Source: Sulfuritalea sp. (GTDB taxonomy: Bacteria > Pseudomonadota > Gammaproteobacteria > Burkholderiales > Rhodocyclaceae). Taken from it: a stretch of DNA of 60,808 nucleotides. Location of the stretch: the NCBI GenBank assembly GCA_021738105.1, contig JAIPCS010000001.1:1-60808 (forward strand), given 5' to 3'. The notes under the pieces are model-generated. The model did not search any database, was not told the origin of the DNA, and saw only the letters and a program-made list of their open reading frames with translations. A program made the translations under genes and the position numbers. Shown here one piece after another: positions 24,907-33,188 of this stretch. The stretch's first letter is position 1. Each line of letters opens with the position of its first letter.

Positions 24907-26280
24907 ATGTCTGGAACAAAAGTAGTCAATATATTGCATGCGGTTGATACCGAGGGACCTCTCTATGAATCAACCCAAGCCAAGTTTGATCGGTTGCATG
25001 ATCTCTTTGGAATCACGGGAATTGACCCAACCCAAGGCAACTTGAGCAAACTCAGAAACCGCGAACTGGACTTGGCTGGTCGTGAAGAAGATGTGGCCAG
25101 AGTCCTCAGCGGCCACCTGACCAACTACAATGATACTTGGGACAAGATTGATGGCATGCTGGAGCGGTTGTTTTCTCCAGCGTTTCGCAATGCCTTCGTC
25201 GACTCCTGGGGTGGCGGCTGGGTATTTAACTGGCACTGCCTTGATCACGTCGGCTTCGAATACAACCCGCGCCGACGCGACATGGGGTACCACAACATTT
25301 TCGATCACTATCGCCAGGTCTTGGCGACACATGACGGGTCGAAGGATGCTATCCACTGGCATTTTCACCCTATGTCGACCTATCGCGACGCGCATCGTTG
25401 CGCGACCTCGTTCACGAACTCACCGGAGCTTTACCAGATACTGTCCCGTAGAGTTATCGAGAGGAACTGGTTTCCCACGGTATTCCGTGCTGGCTTCCAG
25501 ACCGAGCGGCCGGATAGCCACTGGTTCCTGGAACAATGGATTCCCTTCGACATTTCGAACATGGCTTTGGACGATCCGAAGGAGTACGACCGGACAATAG
25601 ATTTTCGCAATGGACGATCTGGCGACTGGCGACTGGCTCCTGCCGACTGGTCGGTGTATCAGCCCAGTCACGATAACTATCAGGTTTCGGGGAAGTGCAG
25701 ACGATCGATTGGGCGGGCATTGAACGTGCTGAATCGCATCGCCAGCATCGATCAGGCCGAGATGGACAAGGCGTTTGCCCGAGCCGACAAGGGTCTGCCG
25801 ACGCTGGTCGGCATTGCCAGCCATGATTTCCGCGATCTTGGTACGGAAGTTGACTTTTTGCGAAGCCTGATTGCAGAGTCGGCGAGGCGCTACCCGGATG
25901 TCCGTTTTCGCTACTGCGAGGGTGTGGAGGCATTCCGCCATGTGCTATGGCCCGAGGGAGTGCCGGTCGAGAAACTCGATTTCGATATTCTCTTCAATCC
26001 GGAGTCGGCGGATGATGTGGCGAACATAGAGGTCAGACTGCGAAGCGGGGAAGTTTTCGGACCGCAGCCGTTTCTTGCGATCGAAACCCGTTCGCGCCGC
26101 TTCATCCATGACAACTTTGATTTCTCGGTTAAGGGCGACCGATGGCACTACGCATTCCATACCGATACGTTGCCATTGCACGATATAGCCCGGATCGGGG
26201 TAGCGGCGAATGATCGATATGGAAATCTCTGTGTTAAACGCATCGATTTCACACTTATGGGCGATGCGGACATATTCTGA
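24907..26280 (+). CDS. Uncharacterised protein, possible divergent polysaccharide-deacetylase-like fold
   Basis: A 457-residue protein I cannot assign firmly. It starts NILHAVDTEGPLYES and contains IHWHFHPMSTY, FRAGFQTERPDSHWFLEQ and GIASHDFRDLGTEV. The spacing of the early aspartate, paired histidines and FRAG motif recalls CE4 (NodB) deacetylases, but the canonical TFDDGP is absent, so this is only a suggestion. It has no signal peptide, so action in the cytoplasm is likely. It follows the sulfotransferase by 11 bases. The ATG at 24907 is preferred to a TTG at 24892. Confidence 0.6.
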   Translation: MSGTKVVNILHAVDTEGPLYESTQAKFDRLHDLFGITGIDPTQGNLSKLRNRELDLAGREEDVARVLSGHLTNYNDTWDKIDGMLERLFSPAFRNAFVDSWGGGWVFNWHCLDHVGFEYNPRRRDMGYHNIFDHYRQVLATHDGSKDAIHWHFHPMSTYRDAHRCATSFTNSPELYQILSRRVIERNWFPTVFRAGFQTERPDSHWFLEQWIPFDISNMALDDPKEYDRTIDFRNGRSGDWRLAPADWSVYQPSHDNYQVSGKCRRSIGRALNVLNRIASIDQAEMDKAFARADKGLPTLVGIASHDFRDLGTEVDFLRSLIAESARRYPDVRFRYCEGVEAFRHVLWPEGVPVEKLDFDILFNPESADDVANIEVRLRSGEVFGPQPFLAIETRSRRFIHDNFDFSVKGDRWHYAFHTDTLPLHDIARIGVAANDRYGNLCVKRIDFTLMGDADIF

Positions 26281-26317
26281 CGACTTAAGCCGGGGGGCTG
26301 AAGCCATCTGGTGAGTG

Positions 26318-26829
26318 CGAACCTTTCCGGGTAACCCCTATGACGGTTACGTGCTGAACCAACAAATGGAGCACCACGATTTTGCTGGAGGACACGGGTC
26401 GGGCGTCCAGGCATGTCGTGGTCGATCTCGGGTATCGCGGCGTGGATAAGGACAACCCCAGTGTTGAGATCATCCACCGGGGCAAGTACAAGTCACTGAC
26501 AAAGCAACAGCGCCGCTGGCTCAAGCGTCGCCAGGCGGTGGAACCGGCGATCGGGCATTTGAAAACGGATAACCGCATGGATCGGTGCTGGTTGCCGGGA
26601 TCACTCGGGGATGTATTGCATACGGTGCTCTGTGCGGCCGGTTATAACCTGCGCTGGTTGTTGCGGGCGATGGTGCGTCTGGGCCTGACGGCTCTTTTAT
26701 TGCGCCCGCAAATTCTGGTGATTCTTGCTGCAATTCTGCGCGCGAATCCTTTTCATCGATGTCATCCCGCGCCGGGACTCTCTTTTGATGTTGCGTCTGG
26801 CGACGCCAGATGAATTTTGCAGGGCCAAT
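26318..26829 (+). mobile_element. IS5-family transposase remnant
   Basis: Translation from 26318 gives RTFPGNPYDGYVLNQQME, then a frameshift near 26375 leads to TTILLEDTGRAS and on to VVVDLGYRGVDKDNPSVEII, IEPAIGH-like VEPAIGHLKTDNRMDRC and the C-terminus at 26813. This is the C-terminal third of an IS5-group DDE transposase (last catalytic Glu in VEPAIGH). The N-terminal half and left end are missing, so the element is dead. It separates the sulfation genes from an AT-rich gene and probably marks an insertion boundary. Confidence 0.85.
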
Positions 26830-26860
26830 TAATTATTAATTTATTCCGCTCCCTTAATAC

Positions 26861-28147
26861 ATGAAACACCTCTCAAAGCTACTAAATATCCTGACGGATA
26901 GCCGCAACACATTTTATTTTCGAAAACCTACTGCAAGTCAAGTGGTGATTCTTGATATTCAAGATCGGACAACAAGTAGGTATCTTGATGAAATGTTACT
27001 TTCCGGTCTTTCATACAATACATTGGATACTGACGTAGGACAGTCGAAATGTGTTTTATATCTTTCTCCATGTGTCATGATTGTAGCAATTCTAAAGTTT
27101 TTGCACCTTCTGGTAATTGGCAAATCAAATTTAATATCAACTAAACGGATGGTGAGAGTAGCGTACTACCTAGCCTGCTTGCACTACATGCGACCTAGGG
27201 TAGTACTAGATTTTATTCAAACTACAGATATTATTGTTCTCGCGCGCTATTGCCCATCAGTCAAGTTCTTTGCCATAATGAATGGACACTGTAGCGAAAC
27301 TTTAAACTTCAAGATGGATGGTGGATCCTACATACAGCATAAATACCATTTGGTTCGAATGAACCCAAAAAATGCATCAAATGTACATATATTCTGTTTT
27401 GGGACAAAAGATATCGAACTATTCGATCAGGTTGGACTTGGAGAGGAACTGACCGGAATCCGATATCACGCATGCGGACCTCTGAAGGCTGGCTTCTATT
27501 TGAGTGAAAAGCTATCGGGCCATCTGCCCACAGAAGAGTTTGATGTGTGTTATTGCTCCCAAGTTTGTCATGATTATGTTGTTAGTAACAGCGATGGCAA
27601 TCGAATATTGATGAATTGCAACGACCTTCTTACAGAGTATTTGCGTAGATACAACGATACCCATGGACTGAGCATCGTCGTTGCCATGAGGGAAGGGGTA
27701 TCAGGAGAAAAAACTGAAGCGGAGTATTTTCGAACTCGTTTTGGAGATACAAAGGGCTTTAGTCTTATTCCGAGAGGAGACTACCTCTCAACCTATGGAC
27801 TTATGTCACGCAGTCGCGTGGTATTAAGTTTGACATCGACAACCGGAGTGGATGCGATCTCATGGGGGAAAAAGTCTATGTATATTCCATTCTACTTATC
27901 TAGTATTTACAGAATGTCGTCAAATCGATACGCCTCGGATGAGGATATGTGGAAGTGGACGGTTAGCGGGGTCAGCTATGAGGAATTTGAAAAAAAACTC
28001 GACGCGTTACTTGCCATTCCCCAAGAGCAATACATTGCTGAAGTATCCAACAGTGCTCGTGCTTTATCTAACTACGGCGCTGAATTACCAGCACATGCTT
28101 ATATTCGCAATATGATTCTAAATGCATGCGAAATAAATTCGCAATAA
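26861..28147 (+). CDS. Uncharacterised surface-polysaccharide transferase-like protein, AT-rich
   Basis: A 428-residue soluble protein with no motif I can name with certainty. Its C-terminal half has IPRGDYLSTYGLMSRSRVVLSLTSTTGVDAISWGKKSMYIP, resembling the donor-binding region of GT-B-like proteins found in capsule loci (the marking of a shared acceptor or donor site by S-T-T-G-x-E/D-A). It is visibly more AT-rich than its neighbours and lies just after an IS5 remnant, which fits recent acquisition. It could be a glycosyltransferase; direct evidence is absent. Confidence 0.6.
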   Translation: MKHLSKLLNILTDSRNTFYFRKPTASQVVILDIQDRTTSRYLDEMLLSGLSYNTLDTDVGQSKCVLYLSPCVMIVAILKFLHLLVIGKSNLISTKRMVRVAYYLACLHYMRPRVVLDFIQTTDIIVLARYCPSVKFFAIMNGHCSETLNFKMDGGSYIQHKYHLVRMNPKNASNVHIFCFGTKDIELFDQVGLGEELTGIRYHACGPLKAGFYLSEKLSGHLPTEEFDVCYCSQVCHDYVVSNSDGNRILMNCNDLLTEYLRRYNDTHGLSIVVAMREGVSGEKTEAEYFRTRFGDTKGFSLIPRGDYLSTYGLMSRSRVVLSLTSTTGVDAISWGKKSMYIPFYLSSIYRMSSNRYASDEDMWKWTVSGVSYEEFEKKLDALLAIPQEQYIAEVSNSARALSNYGAELPAHAYIRNMILNACEINSQ

Positions 28148-28234
28148 TGTGCCGTCCTTAGATGATTTTTTGGCGACTTTCCTAATTGGCGCTGTAAATC
28201 ATATGATTATTAGCAGATATATTTCCTCTACCTT

Positions 28235-28776
28235 TTGTTGGCGCAGGACACGATTCGCGATATGCTGAGGAAAGTTGAATCTAACGAGGCGGGAATGGTC
28301 GTTTGCGTTGATGAGGCGGGTAGCCTGCTTGGTGTTTTGACCGATGGGGATTTCCGCCGTTGGGCTATGTCGTTCAGCCAATTGGATTTGAATACTCCAG
28401 TTGAAACCATTATCAACAGGGAGATTGTTTCGGCGAGGGTGACCGATAGTATCGAACGAATTGCTTCGTTACTTGGACACCGGGTTCAATTCCTTCCCCT
28501 GACGGATATAGATGGTCGTTGTGCCGCCCTTGCCAAGCAGCGGACGGCGCAGTTTACATCGGTGACCACAAAGTCGGTACGGGTCACCCCTGCTTTGTGA
28601 TTGCAGAGATCGGCAATAATCATAATGGAAGACTCGATCTGGCAAAGCGGTTGGTAGATGAAGCAGTCGCAGCAGGTGAGGACTGTGCCTAATTACAACT
28701 GCGGGATATGGCCGCGCTTTACTCCAACCAAGGCAATGCCTCCGACGCGAGCGAAGATCTCGGATCCCAATATACT
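28235..28776 (+). pseudogene. Decayed CBS-NeuB gene, N-terminal part
   Basis: The first part (28235 to about 28548) encodes two CBS repeats, with GMVVCVDEAGSLLGVLTDGD as clearest segment. After a frame change it continues as a NeuB-type N-terminus: GHPCFVIAEIGNNHNG, LDLAKRLVDEAVAAGEDCA, an in-frame TAA at 28690, then LQLRDMAALYSNQGNAS and DASEDLGSQYT. The NeuB barrel breaks off there and joins a radical SAM fragment. The order fits a former CBS-NeuB fusion or two adjacent genes. Frameshift, nonsense codon and truncation together show it is dead. Confidence 0.82.
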
Positions 28777-29030
28777 GGAGTCCTTCGACCCTGACATCCT
28801 CAAGAAGCTCGGCAAGGGCACCACGGTCAAGAAAAACATCGACTCTGTGGGCGAATGCATGAAGACTGGGATCATTCCGATTCCCAAAATCATCATCGGC
28901 TTTCTAGGGAAATGCTGAACAAGTCCAAATTCGTCATTCCGGCGAAAGCCGGAATCCAGAAGAATCAAGACACTGGACACCGGCTTTCGCCGGTGTGACG
29001 GCTTATTCAGTGTTTCCCTAGAGGAATCCA
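28775..29030 (+). pseudogene. Radical SAM fragment related to the 17796 gene, split by a MITE
   Basis: From 28775 the frame reads LESFDPDILKKLGKGTTV, KKNIDSVGECMKTGIIPIP, then KIIIGF, nearly identical to the intact B12 radical SAM enzyme (about residues 352-398). Homology resumes after the MITE as EES (29022-29030) and then ends. The nucleotide match is high but not perfect, so it is a diverged relative rather than a fresh duplication. Confidence 0.85.
28908..29017. mobile_element. 110-bp MITE with CTAG target duplication
   Basis: Terminal inverted repeats GGAAATGCTGAACAAGTCC (left) and GGAAACACTGAATAAGCC (right, reverse complement) bound the element. CTAG occurs on both sides (28904-28907 and 29018-29021), the 4-base YTAR-type duplication of IS5-group elements. 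Inside are two inverted 28-base palindromic units (28932-28959 and 28973-29000) of the ATTCCGGC-GAAA-GCCGGAAT kind. Removing the element with one CTAG restores the radical SAM frame. Confidence 0.85.
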
Positions 29031-29121
29031 GACGATCTGAGGCGATGACCAAGCGGGCAATGGTTCCTTTGTTGGTCAAACGCCTTTCTTGAGCTTTTTT
29101 TACAGCGTCTAAGGAAAACTG

Positions 29122-30243
29122 GTGACACAAGTATTAGATTCTGGAGTTAAGCTGGTCAGAAGCGTCGGTCGCTACAACATCGGCGCATCGTCGCTGGAAG
29201 AGCTTTACGGCTTGCTCGGCCACCTGCGCGACGAGGCCGACCAAAACGGTGAACCGGCTTACGTTATCTTTCTGGTGGATCGGTACTTCAAGCCTGACTC
29301 GACGACCGGCGGCCGCCTCGCATTTCGTGTCGGGGATGCGCTGAAGTTCATCGATACCACGGACGAACCGACGACCGACCAGATCGACAGCCTCGTCGCG
29401 GCCCTGTTGCAGGAGGGATACAAGAAGCCCGTAGCCGTCGTAGGAATGGGGGGCGGGATCACGTTGGACACCGCCAAGGCGGTCTCCAACCTGCTGACGA
29501 ATGGCGGGAAGGCGGCGCAGTACCAGGGATGGGACCTGGTGAAGGTTCCGGGTGTATTCAAGATTGGCATCCCGACGATTTCGGGCACCGGGGCCGAGGC
29601 CACCCGCACCTGCGTGATGACCAATCCCGCTAGCGGCCTGAAACTGGGCATGAACAGTGATTTCACGGTGTTCGACCATGTGATCATGGACCCCGAACTG
29701 ACAGCGACCGTGCCGCGCGACCAGTACTTCTACACCGGCATGGACGCCTACATCCATTGCATCGAAGCGCTGGCGGGTTCCTACCGCAATGCCATCGGCG
29801 ACGCCTACTCGCGGGAAACCATCAACCTCTGCCGCCAGGTATTCCTCGAAGACGACATGCAGACGCCGGCGAATCGCGAACGGCTGATGGTCGCCTCCTA
29901 CCTCGGCGGCTGCGCCATCGCCACCAGCTATGTCGGCCTCGTCCATCCGCTCTCGGCTGGCCTGAGCGTCGTGCTCGGCGTGCATCACTGCGTCGGCAAC
30001 TGCATCGTCATGCGCGCCATGGCCGATTACTATCCGGCCGCCTACGATGAGTTCTGGCAAATGGCCGAGCGCCAGCGGGTCAGCGTTCCCGAAGGCATCT
30101 GCAGGAATCTCGACGATGCCACCTACAAAGCGCTGTACGACGCATCGACCATGCACCAGAAGCCGCTGACCAATGCCCTGGGCGAAAACTACAAGGCTGT
30201 CCTCACGCTGGACAAGGTCACCGACCTGTTCAAGAAGATGTAA
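29122..30243 (+). CDS. kdnB: KdnB-like 3-deoxy-octulosonate 8-oxidase (iron-containing alcohol dehydrogenase)
   Basis: A 373-residue group III alcohol dehydrogenase with GMGGGITLDTAKAVSN, PTISGTGAEATR and the metal-binding histidines in DAYIHCIEA, GLVHPLSAG and GVHHC. In Shewanella KdnB oxidises C8 of Kdo so that KdnA can aminate it, giving 8-amino-3,8-dideoxy-Kdo. The kdnA-like gene follows by 15 bases. The GTG start has AAGGA upstream. Because a NeuB-family synthase lies in the same operon, the true substrate may be another ulosonic acid. Confidence 0.85.
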   Translation: MTQVLDSGVKLVRSVGRYNIGASSLEELYGLLGHLRDEADQNGEPAYVIFLVDRYFKPDSTTGGRLAFRVGDALKFIDTTDEPTTDQIDSLVAALLQEGYKKPVAVVGMGGGITLDTAKAVSNLLTNGGKAAQYQGWDLVKVPGVFKIGIPTISGTGAEATRTCVMTNPASGLKLGMNSDFTVFDHVIMDPELTATVPRDQYFYTGMDAYIHCIEALAGSYRNAIGDAYSRETINLCRQVFLEDDMQTPANRERLMVASYLGGCAIATSYVGLVHPLSAGLSVVLGVHHCVGNCIVMRAMADYYPAAYDEFWQMAERQRVSVPEGICRNLDDATYKALYDASTMHQKPLTNALGENYKAVLTLDKVTDLFKKM

Positions 30244-30258
30244 ACGGAAGGAACAAAG

Positions 30259-31422
30259 ATGCCTGGCTATGAATTGATCGGCAGCGAGGAACTGGCGGAA
30301 ATCCAGGACGTGTTCGCCCATGGCGGCGTCCTGTTCCGGCACGGCTTCGACGCCTTGCGCAACGACTGCTACAAGGTTCGCCAGTTCGAGCAGGAGTTCG
30401 CCGCGAAAATGGGCATCAAGCATGCCCTCGCGGTGACCTCGGGCACCGCCGCACTGCGGGTGGCGCTGGCGGCACTGGGTATCGGTCCCGGCGATGAAGT
30501 CATCACCCAGAGCTTCACCTTCGTTGCAACCGCCGAGGCCATCATCGAATCGCGCGCCACCCCGGTATGCGCCGAGATCGACACCACGCTCAACATGGAC
30601 CCCGATGATCTGCTGCGCAAAATTACGCCGCGCACCAAAGCTGTCATCGTCGTGCATATGCTCGGGACGCCGGCGCGCCTGCCGGAAATCGCCGAAATTT
30701 GCCGCCGGAAGAATCTGGTGCTGATTGAAGATACCGCCTGGGGATGCGGCGGCAACCTGCAAGGCAAACCGCTGGGCACTTGGGGCGATGTCGGCACGTT
30801 CAGCTTCGACTTCGCCAAGACCATGACGACCGGAGAAGGCGGCATGGTGGTGTTTCGCGACGAGGAGGTCTGGAAAAAGGCCGCCGCCTGGCACGACCAT
30901 GGACATGAAAACAATCCCGCCGTGCCACGCTGGGAAGACACCCGCGCCAGCAGCGGCTTCAATTACCGGATGATGGAATTGCAGGGCGCCGTGGGCTTGG
31001 CACAACTCAGGAAACTGCCGGGCGTCGTCGAGGCGCAGCGCCGCAACCGTGACCGCCTCTGGCAGGCCATCTCCGATCTGCCGGGCATCCAGGCCAGGAT
31101 GATTCCGGAAGGTGCCTACGACACCGCCGACGCGCTGGTGTTTCTTGCCACTGATAGTTCGGCGGCATTGCGCTGCCGCCAGGAACTTCTGGCCGCCGGC
31201 CTTGCTACCAAGATACTTCCCGAAGCCTACACTTGGCATTTCGCGGGAACCTGGAAGCACATGCCGGAACTGGTGGCGGCGCACGGCGGAAACTTGGACA
31301 AGGCCTTTCCGCAGTCACATGCCATCCTGTCTCGCGCGGTCTCCCTCCCGGTCGGCGTCAATATGGCCGAAGACGTTCCCAGCCGCGCTCGCCGCGCAAT
31401 CGAAAAGGCGACGAAATCGTGA
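30259..31422 (+). CDS. kdnA: KdnA-like 8-amino-3,8-dideoxy-octulosonate aminotransferase
   Basis: A 387-residue DegT/DnrJ/EryC1-type PLP enzyme. The PLP lysine is in [14 protein letters not shown], and [10 protein letters not shown] (seen as [10 protein letters not shown]) replaces the usual EDAAxxxG. The N-terminus [19 protein letters not shown] is that of the KdnA group. It would aminate the aldehyde made by the KdnB-like enzyme. GGAAGGA gives a strong ribosome binding site. Its stop overlaps the following glycosyltransferase by four bases. Confidence 0.86.
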   Translation: MPGYELIGSEELAEIQDVFAHGGVLFRHGFDALRNDCYKVRQFEQEFAAKMGIKHALAVTSGTAALRVALAALGIGPGDEVITQSFTFVATAEAIIESRATPVCAEIDTTLNMDPDDLLRKITPRTKAVIVVHMLGTPARLPEIAEICRRKNLVLIEDTAWGCGGNLQGKPLGTWGDVGTFSFDFAKTMTTGEGGMVVFRDEEVWKKAAAWHDHGHENNPAVPRWEDTRASSGFNYRMMELQGAVGLAQLRKLPGVVEAQRRNRDRLWQAISDLPGIQARMIPEGAYDTADALVFLATDSSAALRCRQELLAAGLATKILPEAYTWHFAGTWKHMPELVAAHGGNLDKAFPQSHAILSRAVSLPVGVNMAEDVPSRARRAIEKATKS

Positions 31423-32090
31423 GCCAGAAAGGGCCTCTCGTTTCGGTGATCGTGGCCGCCTATAACCAGGAAAAATTCATCGGCCGCTGCCTGCGCTCAT
31501 TGCTGCACCAGACCATACCGCACGAGAATTACGAGATCATCGTAGTGAATGACGGTAGCACCGATCGAACGCCATACGCGCTCGAACTGTTTTACGATGC
31601 CATCCACACCATCACCAACGAAAAGAACTTGGGGCTCCCAGCTTCCATCAACCGCGGAATCATGGCGGCGAAATCGCAATACATCGTTCGGGTCGACGCC
31701 GACGACTACGTCAACGCCAACTTCCTCAATTTTCTCAGCTTCTTCCTTGATCAAAATCCCGAAGCAGATGCCGTCGCCTGCGACTATTGGTTGTTCAACG
31801 ACGTTGAGGAGTGGCTGGTGCGCGCCAACTGCGTGGATCGCCCGATCGCGTGCGGCATCATGTTTCGCAAGCAACAGTTGATGGAAATCGGCATGTACGA
31901 TGAGACGTTTCGCTGCCACGAAGACAAGGATCTCCGAATCCGCTTCGAAAAGAAATACAGCATCAGCCGGCTCGAGCTTCCGCTGTATCGCTACCGCAGG
32001 CACGAGACCAACATCACCAACAATGCTGAAGCCATGGAACACCATCGCCAGAATCTGGTCCGCAAGCACGGCGCGGACGGCGAACAATAG
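31419..32090 (+). CDS. Glycosyltransferase family 2
   Basis: A 223-residue GT-A enzyme beginning with a typical GT2 N-terminus ([25 protein letters not shown]), then [10 protein letters not shown] and the metal-binding RVDADDYVN. The GTG at 31419 overlaps the kdnA-like stop (GTGA). It is short for GT2 and has no membrane segment. Its placement within the kdnBA-neuB operon suggests it works on the lipid-linked glycan that carries the ulosonic acid, but donor and acceptor are unknown. Confidence 0.85.
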   Translation: MSQKGPLVSVIVAAYNQEKFIGRCLRSLLHQTIPHENYEIIVVNDGSTDRTPYALELFYDAIHTITNEKNLGLPASINRGIMAAKSQYIVRVDADDYVNANFLNFLSFFLDQNPEADAVACDYWLFNDVEEWLVRANCVDRPIACGIMFRKQQLMEIGMYDETFRCHEDKDLRIRFEKKYSISRLELPLYRYRRHETNITNNAEAMEHHRQNLVRKHGADGEQ

Positions 32091-32114
32091 CAACCCCATC
32101 AAGAGGCCAGACGA

Positions 32115-33188
32115 ATGCACAACTCCATCAAGCTGGGCGGCCGTGTCATCGATTCCCGCAGCAGGCCGTATGTGATCGCCGAGATCGGCGTCAATCACGA
32201 GGGGTCGCTGGATCAGGCAAAGCGGCTGATAGACCAGGCCAGGAAGGGTGGCGCCGATGCCGCCAAATTCCAGAGCTACAAGGCCGGCACGCTGGCCTCG
32301 AAGCATTCGCCTTCTTACTGGGACACCACGAAAGAGCCGACCCGCAGCCAGTACGCGCTGTTCCAGAAGTACGACAGCTTCGGCCCCGAGGAGTACCGAG
32401 CCCTTGCCGAACATTGCCGGCAAGCGGGCATCGACTTTCTCTCGACGCCCTTCGACGACGAGGCGATCGAATTCCTCGACCCCCTGGTGCCCTTCTTCAA
32501 GATCGCGTCCGCCGATCTGACGAACATACCGTTTCTGCGCAAGGTTGCCGCCAAGGGCAAGTCGGTCGTGCTGTCGACCGGAGCATCGACCTTGGGCGAA
32601 GTCGATATCGCCGTCGAAGCACTGACGCAGTCCGGTTGCGCGGACATCGCCCTGCTGCATTGCATCCTCAATTACCCCACGGACAACGCCAATGCCCATT
32701 TGCGCATGATCGAAGGCCTGAAGCGGGCCTACCCGAGCAACATCATCGGCTATTCCGACCATACCCTGCCCGATGACGCCATGACCTCGCTGGTCACCGC
32801 CCATCTGCTCGGCGCCGTCATCATCGAAAAGCATTTCACGCACGACAAAACTTTGCCGGGCAACGACCACTATCACGCCATGGACCAGCAAGACCTTGCC
32901 CGCTTCGTCGCCCTGGGGGAGACGGTGCATGTACTGCTGGGACCGAGCGAGCACAAGGCGCCGATTGCCACCGAGGCCATCTCGCGCAAGAACGCCCGGC
33001 GCAGCATCGTGCTTGCGCGCGACGTGCCCGCCGGGCAGCAACTGACGGCGGCGGACTTGACCTACAAACGGCCAGGCACTGGTGTCAGCCCCATGCATTG
33101 GGACGAAGTGCTGAATCGCCGCACGGCCGCGGCCCTGCAAGCCGACCATGTACTGCAATGGCAGGACCTCGCACAATCGAGCGAATGA
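32115..33188 (+). CDS. NeuB-family ulosonic acid synthase, second copy
   Basis: A 357-residue PEP-condensing synthase. Barrel motifs YVIAEIGVNHEG, AAKFQSYKAG, FKIASADLTN, LLHCILNYPT, GYSDHT and EKHFTHD are intact, and a SAF domain (VLARDVPAGQQLTAADLTYKRPG) closes the protein. It diverges from LegI in the substrate region (STPFDDEAIEFLD and GNDHYHAMD instead of GPDHKASL), so it probably uses a different aldose. The neighbouring KdnB/KdnA-like enzymes and CMP transferase suggest an amino-ulosonic acid product. Confidence 0.9.
   Translation: MHNSIKLGGRVIDSRSRPYVIAEIGVNHEGSLDQAKRLIDQARKGGADAAKFQSYKAGTLASKHSPSYWDTTKEPTRSQYALFQKYDSFGPEEYRALAEHCRQAGIDFLSTPFDDEAIEFLDPLVPFFKIASADLTNIPFLRKVAAKGKSVVLSTGASTLGEVDIAVEALTQSGCADIALLHCILNYPTDNANAHLRMIEGLKRAYPSNIIGYSDHTLPDDAMTSLVTAHLLGAVIIEKHFTHDKTLPGNDHYHAMDQQDLARFVALGETVHVLLGPSEHKAPIATEAISRKNARRSIVLARDVPAGQQLTAADLTYKRPGTGVSPMHWDEVLNRRTAAALQADHVLQWQDLAQSSE

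Noticed and set aside
28932..29000. Short CRISPR-like repeats
   Set aside because: Only two units in opposite orientation inside a bounded MITE; no spacers or cas genes.
29134..31284. A 716-codon open frame on the - strand opposite kdnB-kdnA
   Set aside because: It mirrors the third-base GC bias of the + strand genes, has no recognised domain, and the + strand proteins are clear family members.
33098..33184. Longer N-terminus for the cytidylyltransferase fusion
   Set aside because: It would overlap the NeuB gene by about 90 bases; the ATG at 33185 gives the family N-terminus and the usual four-base overlap.
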